From Azospirillum agricola (lineage in GTDB: Bacteria > Pseudomonadota > Alphaproteobacteria > Azospirillales > Azospirillaceae), in the NCBI RefSeq assembly GCF_017876095.1, contig NZ_JAGINM010000014.1:1-64000 (forward strand): a DNA stretch of 64,000 bases, in the 5' to 3' direction. Below, piece after piece: positions 1-8,150 of this stretch; the first letter of the stretch is position 1, and the number at the start of each line of letters is the position of its first letter. Below the pieces are notes generated by a model. That model was not told the origin of the DNA and did no database searches. It saw only the letters and a program-made list of their open reading frames with translations. Both the position numbers and the translations under genes were made by a program.

Positions 1-93
1 CTCCCGTGGACTCCCTGGACAACGGGCTTCTGCAACTGGAAGCGTGGCTGGAAATTGGACGCCGATGATGGCTGGTTTTTCGAGGCCGATTGA
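1..93 (+). CDS. C-terminal end of an unidentified plus-strand gene
   Basis: Frame 1 is open from the window edge to TGA at 91-93 and encodes about 30 residues rich in Trp, ending in WFFEAD. Third codon positions are mostly G or C, as in the real genes of this window, whereas the opposite strand over the same bases has A/T-rich third positions. I do not recognise the protein. It converges on the PAPS-reductase-like gene and may mark the neighbour across a recombination junction near position 95. It is too short to be certain that it is coding. Confidence 0.3.
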   Translation, partial: LPWTPWTTGFCNWKRGWKLDADDGWFFEAD

Positions 94-294
94 CAGCACC
101 GGAAACGGCAACTGCGTTTCCAGCCAGTCGAGATGCTCGTAGACGCCGTGCGGCTCCCATTCGGTATCAGCGAAGATCGCGCAGTCAGGCATCGGACCGA
201 CCTCTGCCGTCGCCGCCATCAGGGCCAGCGTGGTGGACTGGACCCCGGCGCCGAGGCTCAAGACCCGAAGCGGTTGCGTGGTGGTCTGGCTCAC
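1..294 (-). CDS. PAPS reductase-like protein, N-terminal part, probably truncated
   Basis: Starts at GTG 294, overlapping the stop of the upstream gene. Residues about 10-66 match the phage-borne phosphoadenosine phosphosulfate reductase / adenine nucleotide alpha-hydrolase family: an ATP-binding loop SLGAGVQSTTLAL, then the conserved FADTEWEP and HLDWLETQLPFPV segments. Family members usually run to 200-300 residues and continue with a VSAGN-like segment. Here similarity stops after FPV (about position 97), although the frame stays open to the window edge with atypical codon use. The gene may therefore be truncated at a recombination joint. The family's role in phages is not established; DNA phosphorothioation-like or nucleotide-sulfur chemistry is often suggested. 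Confidence 0.5.
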   Translation of the reverse strand, partial: MSQTTTQPLRVLSLGAGVQSTTLALMAATAEVGPMPDCAIFADTEWEPHGVYEHLDWLETQLPFPVLSIGLEKPAIIGVQFPATLPVAEARCPGSPRE

Positions 295-683
295 TTCGCG
301 CCCTCCGCCTGTGCCGCGTCCCTGCGGGCCTTCTCGGCGCCGGGCTGCCACCGCATGTCCAACGCCGCCTCGATGGCGTGGAGCGCGCGTCCAGACTTAA
401 CTCCGATATCCACTCCATGGTCACCGTCCAGCGCGTAGTGGTAATCGGCGATGGCCTGACGGATCGGGGCGAGAGGGTCAGCCGACGGCGCAGGCGGCGC
501 AGGCGAGGCGGCCTCCAACTCCTCAATGCGGGCGGCGGCTTCCAAGGCAAGTTTCGACGCGGGGAAATGCCGTTCGAAGAAGTCCTTTCCGTCGAGAAGC
601 CCGGCCCCGTCGTTGACAGGGATGCGGACAACGCCGCGCAGGCGCTCGATCAGCGTTGCCGGGACAGGTGGCTTTTCGGTCAT
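291..683 (-). CDS. Hypothetical phage protein, 130 aa
   Basis: ATG at 683 shares one base with the upstream stop (TGATG), and its own TGA overlaps the GTG of the next gene, so it sits in a translationally coupled leftward operon. The N-terminal half has an acidic helical stretch (LALEAAARIEELEA), followed by an Ala/Pro linker and a segment around DYHYALDGDHGVDIG. Composition and overlaps support a real gene. I recognise no domain. Confidence 0.65.
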   Translation of the reverse strand: MTEKPPVPATLIERLRGVVRIPVNDGAGLLDGKDFFERHFPASKLALEAAARIEELEAASPAPPAPSADPLAPIRQAIADYHYALDGDHGVDIGVKSGRALHAIEAALDMRWQPGAEKARRDAAQAEGAK

Positions 684-1681
684 CAGCGGCCCTCCCCGGT
701 GTGCTGGCGCGCGGCACGGAGGGCGGCCCGAGCGGCATCAACGCGGGGCTGGATGGCCTCGGCACACCCCTCCCAGCGATGGTCACGCTTGGCGGCGTCC
801 CGCATGTTGCCCTGCGCGATGGCAACGTCGATGAGCAACTGGTCCAGCGCCTTCACCACCTCTCCCACCGCGTCGGCCGGATGGGGCTGCTGCGGGAGGG
901 CGGCGCCAGGGGCCGGGGGCGAAACGTCCCAGCCGTGATGCCACGCGAAGGCGCAGTAGGCGGCCACGTCGCGCGGGTCGCCCTTGTGGACGTGGCGCAG
1001 CAGTTCGGTGACCAGTTCGTCGCGCCAGCCGTCACGCGACCAGTTGGCCGTCCAGCCGTACTTGATCTCGGACAGGCGGAGCTTGGCAGCCACGGCCTCC
1101 GCGAAGGCGGTGACCAGCTTGGCCGTGTCGGGATGCAGGCCCTGCGGAAGCGGGATGTAGCCGATGGGTAGGGCGTCCTGCGGCGCGGCGGCAGGGACAG
1201 CCCGCGCTGCTGCGATCCATGCGGATCGGCTCCTGTCACTAAATGAAGCCCACACGCTTTCGGCGGTGTGGCGGGTTTTGTGCGGATGGTAATCCTGCCA
1301 GTGAGCCCACGCGATGGCCTTCGCCCGCTCGGTCACGTCCTGGCCGGGCTGCTGCGCGTCCTTGAGGGCGGCGGGGCCGTCGTACCAGAACTGCGATCCC
1401 CAATCCGCGAGGATGGCGTAACCGGCCTCCATGGTCGGGGCGTCGTAGAGCTTCTTCAGGAAGTCCTGAAGGTCGCGGGTCTGGTCCTTCCAGAAGGTGG
1501 CGTCGGTATCCTGCGGCTGGCCGGGGGCGGAGGAGGAGGGGGCGAGCTTGTCGCGGATCAGCCGCGCCGAATGCCTGTAGGCGATGGAGGCCATCTTCCC
1601 GCCCTTGGGGTTGACGGCCATGCCTTCGAGGGCGGTCGCAAGCTGTTCGGGGGTGATGGTGCGGTTGCTGTCGGTCGTCAT
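683..1681 (-). CDS. Hypothetical phage protein, 332 aa
   Basis: ATG 1681 (MTTDSNRT) is chosen; a GTG at 1690 overlapping the upstream stop is possible. A Ser/Ala/Pro linker separates an N-terminal region containing two short Trp-rich blocks (TFWKDQTRDLQDFLKKLYD and WGSQFWYDG) from middle segments such as AWAHWQDYHPHKTRHT. The arrangement looks like several short phage modules joined by linkers. No catalytic motif is evident. It lies distal to the recombination genes in the leftward early operon. Confidence 0.6.
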   Translation of the reverse strand: MTTDSNRTITPEQLATALEGMAVNPKGGKMASIAYRHSARLIRDKLAPSSSAPGQPQDTDATFWKDQTRDLQDFLKKLYDAPTMEAGYAILADWGSQFWYDGPAALKDAQQPGQDVTERAKAIAWAHWQDYHPHKTRHTAESVWASFSDRSRSAWIAAARAVPAAAPQDALPIGYIPLPQGLHPDTAKLVTAFAEAVAAKLRLSEIKYGWTANWSRDGWRDELVTELLRHVHKGDPRDVAAYCAFAWHHGWDVSPPAPGAALPQQPHPADAVGEVVKALDQLLIDVAIAQGNMRDAAKRDHRWEGCAEAIQPRVDAARAALRAARQHTGEGR

Positions 1682-1686
1682 GGCGG

Positions 1687-2019
1687 TCACTCGGCGGGGG
1701 TGGCGCGGGCGATGGCGACCCGTGCCGCGACAATGTGCTCGTTGTCGAGCGGAATGCTCTCGCCACGCCGCGCATGGAAGAGGACGCATTCGGTCAAATC
1801 GTCCAATGCGGTCAGCAGGTCCGGCGCGGCGGCGATCAGGCGGGCGTTGGCTTCCGCCGGAAATGCGTCCGGCCAGTGCGGGGCCTTCTCGATCACCCGC
1901 GCAATCGGCGCGTCACCAGCGGTGGTGTCGGCCTGATCCTGCGGTCGGCGACCGATGCAAAGGCCTCCCCAACCGCGCATGTTGACGACGTACCAGGGGC
2001 CGGGGGTATGCTTGCTCAT
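1687..2019 (-). CDS. Phage protein of the TPGPW / NARLIAAAPDLL type, 110 aa
   Basis: The sequence opens SKHTPGPWYV and contains EANARLIAAAPDLLTALDDL, the two hallmarks of a small protein very common in temperate phages, of unknown function. Length is normal for the type. Start at ATG 2019. It belongs to the leftward early operon, five bases upstream of the next gene. Confidence 0.75.
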   Translation of the reverse strand: MSKHTPGPWYVVNMRGWGGLCIGRRPQDQADTTAGDAPIARVIEKAPHWPDAFPAEANARLIAAAPDLLTALDDLTECVLFHARRGESIPLDNEHIVAARVAIARATPAE

Positions 2020-2022
2020 GGC

Positions 2023-2373
2023 TCAATCCTCCCGCGCGTCGTAACCGGCGATGTCGCAAACGCCCTCGATGAACTCGTAGGCGGCGACGATCACGCGATC
2101 GCACTGGGCGATGGTTTCGGGGCAGGTTATGCGCTGGGCGGAAATGAACTCGCCGCAGAAGGCCAGCAGCCGGGCCGCGCGATCATCGGTCGTCGGTGTC
2201 TCCGTCACCCCCAGCATGGCGTCGATCTGCTCGGGGGTCTCCAGGGCGTCAAACGATCCGCTTTCCGAAAGCACCATCGTGTAGCCGCTGGCGAAATACT
2301 GGGCGATGCTGTCGGCGTTGATGCGGCGGCGCGTGCCGTCCTGTGCATCGGTCAAGGTGATGAACTTGCTCAT
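2023..2373 (-). CDS. Small phage protein with FITLTD start, 116 aa
   Basis: ATG 2373 is preceded by a clear ribosome binding site (GCAGGAGCGC). Residues 3-60 (KFITLTDAQDG, RINADSIAQYF, ETPEQIDAML) are paralogous to the N-terminus of the protein at 8734-9132. The C-terminal half differs, with two cysteines (CPETIAQC). Function unknown. The paralogy suggests a small module duplicated inside this early operon. Confidence 0.7.
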   Translation of the reverse strand: MSKFITLTDAQDGTRRRINADSIAQYFASGYTMVLSESGSFDALETPEQIDAMLGVTETPTTDDRAARLLAFCGEFISAQRITCPETIAQCDRVIVAAYEFIEGVCDIAGYDARED

Positions 2374-2425
2374 GATGCGCTCCTGCGCTCTGCGTGGCCG
2401 GTCGGACCGGACGCGGTTGGTGGGT

Positions 2426-2605
2426 TCAGCAGCCGGCGCGGTGCGCCTCGGCGTCCATGCGGACCAGCGCCAGGCCGAGCGCCGGCAGGCTGGGGATGTC
2501 GTCGCCATCGGCGGGCTCGGTCGCCGGCCGCAGGTGGTCGAACCGGTGCCGCTCGACGACACGGCGGGTCTGCGCGATCTCGCGCGAGCTGGGGCGGCGG
2601 GTCAT
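2426..2605 (-). CDS. Hypothetical small phage protein, 59 aa
   Basis: ATG 2605 overlaps the RecT stop codon as ATGA, indicating coupled translation. The product begins MTRRPSSREIAQTRRVVERH, a basic helix, and ends in an acidic segment ending in HRAGC. It fills the gap between the annealase and the FITLTD protein. No recognised family. Confidence 0.6.
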   Translation of the reverse strand: MTRRPSSREIAQTRRVVERHRFDHLRPATEPADGDDIPSLPALGLALVRMDAEAHRAGC

Positions 2606-3702
2606 TTCGCACCGCCCTTCAGTTCGGCGACGCGGCCGTCGATGAAGTCCGACCAGTCGGCAAACACGTCGTCCGGCATCGCCTTGATGATCGCGGCCCG
2701 CTCGGTCTTGAAGGCCGTCAGCGCGGCGATGTCGGCGCACTTCCCGGCGCCCTCGCGGAGCGCGGCGAGCGTGGCCGGCCAGTCGGTGGCGGGCTCGTCG
2801 GCCTGGGCGCCCGCCGGTGCGCTTCCCTCGATCACCTCGCCGGTTTCCGGGTCGTGCGGGGTCTCGTCCTGGCCATCGTCCTCGTCGTCGGCGTCATGCT
2901 CCAGCATGGTCGGGGTGACGAACGCGGCGAGTTGGCCCGCGGCAGTCTGGGGCGCCGGGGCGGGGAGTGCGGTCGCCTCGCGCCGCTTCTCGACCTCGTA
3001 GAGCGCGTCGTCCCGGTGGATCGTCCGCTCCAGTTCCTCCGACATCGGGAGCCGCTTGGCGAGCCGGCGCAGGACGGTCTTGCGCGCCATCTCGTCCCAC
3101 CATTGCACCCACGGCCCCGAGTCCTTGCTGCGGCTGACGGAGCGCACCTTCTCCACGGCGTTGCGGTCCATCACCTCCAGCGACCGCTCGCCGTCCTTGG
3201 TCACGCTGACGGCATAGACCCCGATGATGGGGCCGCGGTCCTGGCCGAGCTTCGGCGGCTGGTGCGTGACGGTCGGCTCGAAGCCAAGCTCGTAATGGAA
3301 CTCGTCGTTGGCGTAGACGCAGAAGGCGTCCAGCACCTTGATGGAGCCGCTGTTGAAGGCCAGCTTCCGGATGCCGCGGACCATCGGCATGTACTGGACC
3401 TTCTTGAGCCACACCTCCTTGCCGTTGCGCTTTTCCTTGGTGTTGAAGATCACCAGGGCCGCCTCCTTGCCGTTCGGCACGAGGCCGTCAGCAGCGCACT
3501 CCAGGCAGGAATTGAAGAGGGACCGGCGGTCAGCATCGACCAGATCCGGATTCTTGGCGATGGCGGTCATGACGATGCGGGTGAACCGCTCCGGGGTGAC
3601 GTGCGCGGGCAGCACGGCGGCGAGCTGACCCTTCACGGCGTCCTTGGAGAACTCCGCCTGGAGTTCCTTGACCGGATCGCGTTGGGCGACGGCGTTGCTC
3701 AT
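2602..3702 (-). CDS. recT: RecT-family single-strand DNA annealing protein, 366 aa
   Basis: Recombinase of the RecT/Redbeta type: it binds single-stranded DNA made by a partner exonuclease and anneals it to a complementary strand during phage replication and recombination. Residues about 20-230 carry the family core (RFTRIVMTAIAKNPDL, SLFNSCLECAADGLVP, KVQYMPMVRGIRKLA, WWDEMARKTVLRRLAKRLP). The C-terminal 120 residues are an acidic, low-complexity tail, as in many RecT proteins. ATG 3702 has AAGGAAA upstream. The gene for the YqaJ-like exonuclease lies directly upstream, the usual pairing. Confidence 0.93.
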   Translation of the reverse strand: MSNAVAQRDPVKELQAEFSKDAVKGQLAAVLPAHVTPERFTRIVMTAIAKNPDLVDADRRSLFNSCLECAADGLVPNGKEAALVIFNTKEKRNGKEVWLKKVQYMPMVRGIRKLAFNSGSIKVLDAFCVYANDEFHYELGFEPTVTHQPPKLGQDRGPIIGVYAVSVTKDGERSLEVMDRNAVEKVRSVSRSKDSGPWVQWWDEMARKTVLRRLAKRLPMSEELERTIHRDDALYEVEKRREATALPAPAPQTAAGQLAAFVTPTMLEHDADDEDDGQDETPHDPETGEVIEGSAPAGAQADEPATDWPATLAALREGAGKCADIAALTAFKTERAAIIKAMPDDVFADWSDFIDGRVAELKGGAK

Positions 3703-3704
3703 GA

Positions 3705-4700
3705 TCAGATTTCCTTGATGGTGAGGGCGCCGCGGTACGGGCCGTTCTTGCCGTTCGCGTAAACCCAAGTCAGGTTGAAGCCGCTGGCCCTGGCCCGGAT
3801 CGTCTCCGGGGCGTCGCCGAGCCGGCGCGTGATCTGCGCCTTGATGGCGCTGCGCTTCGCCTCGCGGGCCTTGATGTCGACGTCCTCGCGCAGGTACTCC
3901 GCGCACAGGATCGGCAGCTCGTTGTCGGTCGTCAGGTCGAGCGGTGCAGCGCGGGTCTCGGCGCCCAGCAACGACAGCTCGGCGACCGTGTCGAAGTCGG
4001 CGACGTCGAGCGGCGGGGTCTCGTCCTCGATGGCCTTCCAGAACGCGGCGACAGCGGCCTCGATGCGGGCGATGGTCGGCTCGTGTCGGGCGATCTGGCC
4101 CCGGTAGAGCTTGTTCCCGCCGACGCAGGCGACGATCCAGCCATGGTCGGCCCGCGCCCGGCCCTCGCACGCGATCTGGTGCATCAGCTGGAGCGTGATG
4201 TCGATCGGCGGCGCGGTGATCTGGTCGCCTTCAACCTTCCAGAGGTCGCGGAACACCAGATAGTCGACGTTCTTGATCTCGACCGGCGGCAGACCGGCTG
4301 CGTGTTCCTCGAAATCCCGGCTGGCGCCCATGCCGGCGACGGTCGGGTGGCGCAGGTAGCGGTGGACCTTGCGCAGCGGCCACGGGGCCCAGCGGTGCGC
4401 GGCCCACGCGGCGATGGCCGGCTCCAGGAACTGCCCGGCCTGGACCCGCTCGACTCCGTCAAGGTCGTCGGCCGGCAGCACGCCGCGCTTCTGCCAGTAC
4501 AGCCGATAGCCGGTGGTGTGGCGGCTGACGCAGCCCAGGCACTCGGCGCCGGGGGGCGGGACCTCGAACATGTGGAGGTAGGCCAGCGAGCCGTTGACCA
4601 GGCGCCACAGGTAGAACAGGCTGGCGACCTCGCTGCCGCCGATGTGCTGGGCGCGCAGGGCGTGCCAGTCGGCGCGGTCCTTGGGGACGATGGCGTTCAT
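3705..4700 (-). CDS. YqaJ-type (lambda-exonuclease-fold) viral recombinase nuclease, 331 aa
   Basis: PD-(D/E)XK exonuclease that resects double-stranded DNA ends for the RecT partner. Visible features: HIGGSEVASLF (residues 19-29), the family's N-terminal signature; FLEPAIAAW with Glu93; then Asp129 and the E-x-K element VEIKN (Glu141, Lys143), the metal-binding core. ATG 4700 overlaps the upstream stop as ATGA. A C-terminal helical region of about 100 residues follows the nuclease core. Confidence 0.88.
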   Translation of the reverse strand: MNAIVPKDRADWHALRAQHIGGSEVASLFYLWRLVNGSLAYLHMFEVPPPGAECLGCVSRHTTGYRLYWQKRGVLPADDLDGVERVQAGQFLEPAIAAWAAHRWAPWPLRKVHRYLRHPTVAGMGASRDFEEHAAGLPPVEIKNVDYLVFRDLWKVEGDQITAPPIDITLQLMHQIACEGRARADHGWIVACVGGNKLYRGQIARHEPTIARIEAAVAAFWKAIEDETPPLDVADFDTVAELSLLGAETRAAPLDLTTDNELPILCAEYLREDVDIKAREAKRSAIKAQITRRLGDAPETIRARASGFNLTWVYANGKNGPYRGALTIKEI

Positions 4701-5290
4701 GCCGACACCCCAAGGCTCTGGAGATGCCAATAGACGCGAGCGCAGGCGCGGACGTCGACCATGGCGTCGTGGGCGCCGTCCAGCGTCTCGCCCCAGAAAT
4801 GGGCGACGCACTCCTTCAGCTGCGGCGGCTTCGGCTTGTTGAAGCCGGCAGCCAGCATCTTCGGCGTCGGCGGCAGGTTCACGATGCGCAGGCATGCCGC
4901 CATGGTGCAGAACTTCGGCAGGTTCTCGCGCGACGGCGCCTTCTCGGCCCGCTGGTAGGCGATCCGCACCAGCCGAGCGTCGAAGTCGATGTTGTGGGCG
5001 ACCAAGGTCTCTGCCCGCTCCAGCAGCGCGTTGAACTGGTCGAGCGCATCGGCGCGGGGAACCCCCTCGTCCATGGCGCGCTCGTAGGAGATGCCGTGCG
5101 TCTTGAACGCCTCGGCCGGCATCGTGTCGTAGCCGTCGGGGCGGATGATGACGTTCATGCTGCCGGCCTCGGCGTCCGGGCCGGATTGCAGCAGGGCCGC
5201 CAGCTGGACGATGTGCGGCTGGCCGGGGGCGGAGGACGGCGACCGCCAGATGGGCAGGCCGGTGGTCTCCGTGTCGAAGGCGAGGATCAT
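4697..5290 (-). CDS. DnaQ-like 3'-5' exonuclease, 197 aa
   Basis: DEDDh exonuclease of the proofreading-subunit superfamily. The acidic residues are in place: FDTETTGL (Asp6, Glu8), HNIDFDARL (Asp104) and HDAMVDVRA (His174, Asp179). The length is close to a bare exonuclease domain, with no polymerase-binding tail. Preceded by GGAGCTGTC before ATG 5290. It sits in a run with YqaJ and RecT, suggesting a role in processing recombination or replication ends rather than in host proofreading. Confidence 0.85.
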   Translation of the reverse strand: MILAFDTETTGLPIWRSPSSAPGQPHIVQLAALLQSGPDAEAGSMNVIIRPDGYDTMPAEAFKTHGISYERAMDEGVPRADALDQFNALLERAETLVAHNIDFDARLVRIAYQRAEKAPSRENLPKFCTMAACLRIVNLPPTPKMLAAGFNKPKPPQLKECVAHFWGETLDGAHDAMVDVRACARVYWHLQSLGVSA

Positions 5291-5301
5291 GACAGCTCCG
5301 C

Positions 5302-6402
5302 TCAGTAGGAGATCTTGACGGCGGGGACCTGCCCCTTGGCGATGGCGGCGATGATCGCCCGGGCAATCGCTTCGGCCTCGGCGGCGTTGCCAGAATGATC
5401 ATTCGACATCGCGACGATCAGCGCCTCCATGGCGGCGCGGTTGATCCGGCCCCGGTGCGCCTTGTCGGCCTCGCGCTTGCGGGCGGCCTCTTCCTCGGCC
5501 CGCTTCTGCGCCTCGGCCCGCTGCCGCTCCCGCTCGACCGCCGCGTCGGCGTCGCGCTTCGCCTGCTCGATGGCGGCCAGCCGGTCGCGCTCGGCCTGGG
5601 CGGCACGCTCTTCCGCCGCGGCCTTCTCGCGCTCGACCTGCTGGCGCGCCTGCTCGACCCTCTCGAGTTCGGCGGCGGCGGCACGCTCGGCTTCCTGGCG
5701 GGCCTCGTCGGCGGCGCGCGCCTCGCGCTCCTTCGCCTCCCGCTCGGCCTTCTCGGCAGCCTCGCGGGCGGCGCGCTCCTCGGCCTCCCGACGCAGGCGA
5801 TCCAGCTCGGCCCGCTCGGCGTCGCGCTGCTGGGCGGCGGCCAGCATCGCCTCCAGCTTGGCGACCGCGTCGGCCTTGGCGGCGTCGGCACGCGGCGTGA
5901 ATTCCTGGAACGTGCTGGTGGCGATGGCCTGGGCGATGGTCAGCCGGTCGGCAATGGCGTCGGTGGTCGGCGTGCCATCGAACAGCGGCAGAAGGCCGAT
6001 TTCGGCGAGCGCCGCCTCGTGACCCGCGACGCGCGCCTTCTCCGCATCCTCGAACTCGGTCAGCGGGGCCCGGAAGTCCTTCTGCAAAGCCTCCAGGCCG
6101 TCCCAGAAGATGTTGCGGATCGCCTGGATGCCGTTGGCCTTCTTCTGGTATTCGTCCTTCAGGCTCTTGGCGAACTTGTCGGCCGCCGTCTTGCTGCTGG
6201 CGATCTTCGCAGCCATGGAGCGGATGTTGTCCCGACCCTTCTGGGTGCTGACGTCCCGGTCGATCAGCATGATCTCGGCGCGCAGGCCGGCGACGATCTC
6301 GGTCGCCTTCTCGGCCGTGAAGATCTCGGGCGTCAGGTCGGCGATGATGGCGAGGCCCTTGCCGGGCGCGGGGCGGTCGATGGTGGCGGTGTCGGTCGTC
6401 AT
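5302..6402 (-). CDS. Coiled-coil phage protein of the recombination cassette, 366 aa
   Basis: Residues 1-165 form a mixed domain (IADLTPEIFTAEKATEIV, RDNIRSMAAKIASSKTAADK) and residues about 180-320 an extremely charged Ala/Glu/Arg coiled coil. Proteins of this kind often lie beside exonuclease and RecT genes in phages, but no activity is proven. Plain similarity searches will also hit TolA-like helices because of composition. ATG 6402 overlaps the upstream stop. Confidence 0.75.
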   Translation of the reverse strand: MTTDTATIDRPAPGKGLAIIADLTPEIFTAEKATEIVAGLRAEIMLIDRDVSTQKGRDNIRSMAAKIASSKTAADKFAKSLKDEYQKKANGIQAIRNIFWDGLEALQKDFRAPLTEFEDAEKARVAGHEAALAEIGLLPLFDGTPTTDAIADRLTIAQAIATSTFQEFTPRADAAKADAVAKLEAMLAAAQQRDAERAELDRLRREAEERAAREAAEKAEREAKEREARAADEARQEAERAAAAELERVEQARQQVEREKAAAEERAAQAERDRLAAIEQAKRDADAAVERERQRAEAQKRAEEEAARKREADKAHRGRINRAAMEALIVAMSNDHSGNAAEAEAIARAIIAAIAKGQVPAVKISY

Positions 6403-6560
6403 GACGCGTGGGTCTCCTGTTCCCAGCCCTCTTCCAGGGCTTCGAGGTGCTCTTCGAGGCTGGCCACTTCCTCAGCGGTCAGCGTGACGGGTTGGTGCCG
6501 CTCGGCCGCCCAGCGGATGTCGCGGCGGATCGGCGACGGCGTGTGGGTGTGCGGGGTCAT
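6399..6560 (-). CDS. Hypothetical small phage protein, 53 aa
   Basis: A short frame with a strong ribosome binding site (AGGAGGCCAC before ATG 6560) and ATGA overlaps at both ends. The product starts MTPHTHTPSPIRRDIRWAAE and ends in an acidic helix (EEVASLEEHLEALEEGWEQE). No family recognised. Confidence 0.65.
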   Translation of the reverse strand: MTPHTHTPSPIRRDIRWAAERHQPVTLTAEEVASLEEHLEALEEGWEQETHAS

Positions 6561-6901
6561 GTGGCCTCCTGGGCGGCGGCGCGCTGTTCGAGCGTCGGGA
6601 CGCCATCGCGGGGAAAAACCAGCCGTCGGCCATCGGTCAGCGTGGCTCGCACCAGCCCCTTGCTAAGGACCGTCTCGGCGATCAGCGGGTGGCCGGCCAG
6701 CGTTCCGGCGGCGGCGGAGAAGCCCTCATCACGCAGCCTGTCGAGCAGCGTCTCGGCGGTGTCTACCGACTTCACGCCCTGCTCGATCAGCATCCGCATG
6801 ACGTTGGATTCGGACGTGCCCCAGTGGACGGCGAGGGTTTCGATGCGGGCGACCAGCCATGTCGGCAGCGCCACGTTTTTGCGCGGGTTCTTGGTCGCCA
6901 T
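6557..6901 (-). CDS. Putative ribbon-helix-helix protein, 114 aa
   Basis: The N-terminal 45 residues (KNVALPTWLVARIETLA then TSESNVMRMLIEQGV) have the strand-helix-helix spacing of a CopG/Arc-type DNA-binding fold. The remaining 70 residues are of unknown role. It could regulate the leftward operon in which it lies. The fold is inferred from pattern only. Confidence 0.6.
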   Translation of the reverse strand: MATKNPRKNVALPTWLVARIETLAVHWGTSESNVMRMLIEQGVKSVDTAETLLDRLRDEGFSAAAGTLAGHPLIAETVLSKGLVRATLTDGRRLVFPRDGVPTLEQRAAAQEAT

Positions 6902-6904
6902 GGC

Positions 6905-7153
6905 TCACGCCCTCCCGAAGCCCCGCCCGACCTCGGCCATGGCGGTGTAGGCGTGCTGGAGGTCGTCGAAGCGGCCCAGCGTCCGGCCGGTCGGCAGGTG
7001 GACCAGGGCGACGTCGCCGCCGTCCGGGTGGATCCCGAAATCCCCGAAGACGCAGCCCTGCACCAGCAGCAGGCCCTGGGGGGTGGCGACCAGATACCGG
7101 GCGGCGCTGAGGTCGTCGCGCCCGGTGACGTCGGTGTTGAGGGTGGCGGACAT
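6905..7153 (-). CDS. Hypothetical phage protein, 82 aa
   Basis: ATG 7153 (MSATLNTDVTG) is preferred over a TTG at 7159. The product is beta-rich (RYLVATPQGLLLVQG, VALVHLPTGRTLGRFDDL) and ends in a short helix. Tightly packed between its neighbours in the early operon. Function unknown. Confidence 0.6.
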   Translation of the reverse strand: MSATLNTDVTGRDDLSAARYLVATPQGLLLVQGCVFGDFGIHPDGGDVALVHLPTGRTLGRFDDLQHAYTAMAEVGRGFGRA

Positions 7154-7155
7154 GG

Positions 7156-7818
7156 TCAAGCCGCCCCCTTCAGCGCGTCGATGTTGGCGCGCTCAACGCG
7201 GAAACTGATCGCTACCACCCACGGGTTGGCGTCCCAAGCATCGGGGCCGTTGATGCTGTTCCAGAGGCGCTGGAACACCTCCTGATAGGAGCTGCTGCCG
7301 CAGCCAGAGACGCAGTAGCCGGCCGGATCGGGGAAGTAGGGATGGCGGCAATCCCAGTCGTGCAGACCGTTGACGACGCCCTCGACCTCCGCATCATCCT
7401 CACTGATGTCCTGCAACCGCTCGACCTTCACGCCTTCGACGATCAGCGTCAGGCGGCTCGCCCAGCGCGGCATGTGGATGGAGGGCTTCCATGGCCCGGT
7501 GTATTGGGCGCAGCCGTGCTCCTTGTGATGCAGTTCGCCGTTAGCATAGGCCAACGTCGATCCATCGGCGGCGTATTCCACACCAAGAATTTCCGGATAA
7601 CCGTAGGCGTCAGACGTGGCGAAATTCTCCCGCACCCACAGCCGGTCGCCGGGCTGGACTTCGCGCCACGGGCTGTCTCGCCTGATCTTGGTGGCGAGAG
7701 GCTGATTGCGCTGCGACCGTACGTCCTGATGCGCCAGCCTCCGCGTCTGCGTCTTCCGGCCGTCGAGCAGGGCGCGCACCATCGGCGCGCTGAAGATGAT
7801 GGGAATGTCGCGGGGCAT
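7156..7818 (-). CDS. ASCH/PUA-like phage protein, 220 aa
   Basis: Shows the pattern of a phage family with an ASCH (PUA-like, probable RNA-binding) fold: IPIIFSAPMVRALLDGRKTQTRR at the start, GDRLWVRENF, then WKPSIHMPRWASRLTL and the VERLQDISEDDAEVEGV segment, and a WNSINGPDAWDANPWV block near the end. Length is normal for the type. These proteins are widespread in phages, but no biochemical role is established. Confidence 0.75.
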   Translation of the reverse strand: MPRDIPIIFSAPMVRALLDGRKTQTRRLAHQDVRSQRNQPLATKIRRDSPWREVQPGDRLWVRENFATSDAYGYPEILGVEYAADGSTLAYANGELHHKEHGCAQYTGPWKPSIHMPRWASRLTLIVEGVKVERLQDISEDDAEVEGVVNGLHDWDCRHPYFPDPAGYCVSGCGSSSYQEVFQRLWNSINGPDAWDANPWVVAISFRVERANIDALKGAA

Positions 7819-7824
7819 GATGGT

Positions 7825-8145
7825 TCACTCCGCAGCCGCCGGCAGCCGCCGGGGCGATTCGAGTTCAGCGAGCGCGGCCGCAGCGAGGCGCCACGCGGTG
7901 AAGGACTGGGCCAGCCACTGGAGCTGGTAGCGCTGGATGGAGCCGTCCCGGACCCGCGCGCAGGCCGCGCCCAGCGCGTTGCGGTAGAGCCGGGCGTCGG
8001 TGTCGAGGCGGTTCCGCCGGTCGAGCAGCCGCAGGGCGCCGGGGGCGTTCTCCAGCGCGTAGAGCGACCGCCGGAACTCGCGAGCCGACAGGCCGGCGCG
8101 CAGCAGTCCCTCGAACTCGGCGGCGGTGACGGCGCGGCGACCCAT
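7825..8145 (-). CDS. Hypothetical phage protein, 106 aa
   Basis: Starts at ATG 8145 (MGRRAVTAAEFEGLL). Mostly helical and basic, with RNALGAACARVRDG near the middle and an Ala-rich end. It overlaps nothing but keeps the six-base spacing typical of this operon. No family recognised. Confidence 0.6.
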   Translation of the reverse strand: MGRRAVTAAEFEGLLRAGLSAREFRRSLYALENAPGALRLLDRRNRLDTDARLYRNALGAACARVRDGSIQRYQLQWLAQSFTAWRLAAAALAELESPRRLPAAAE

Positions 8146-8150
8146 GGCCT

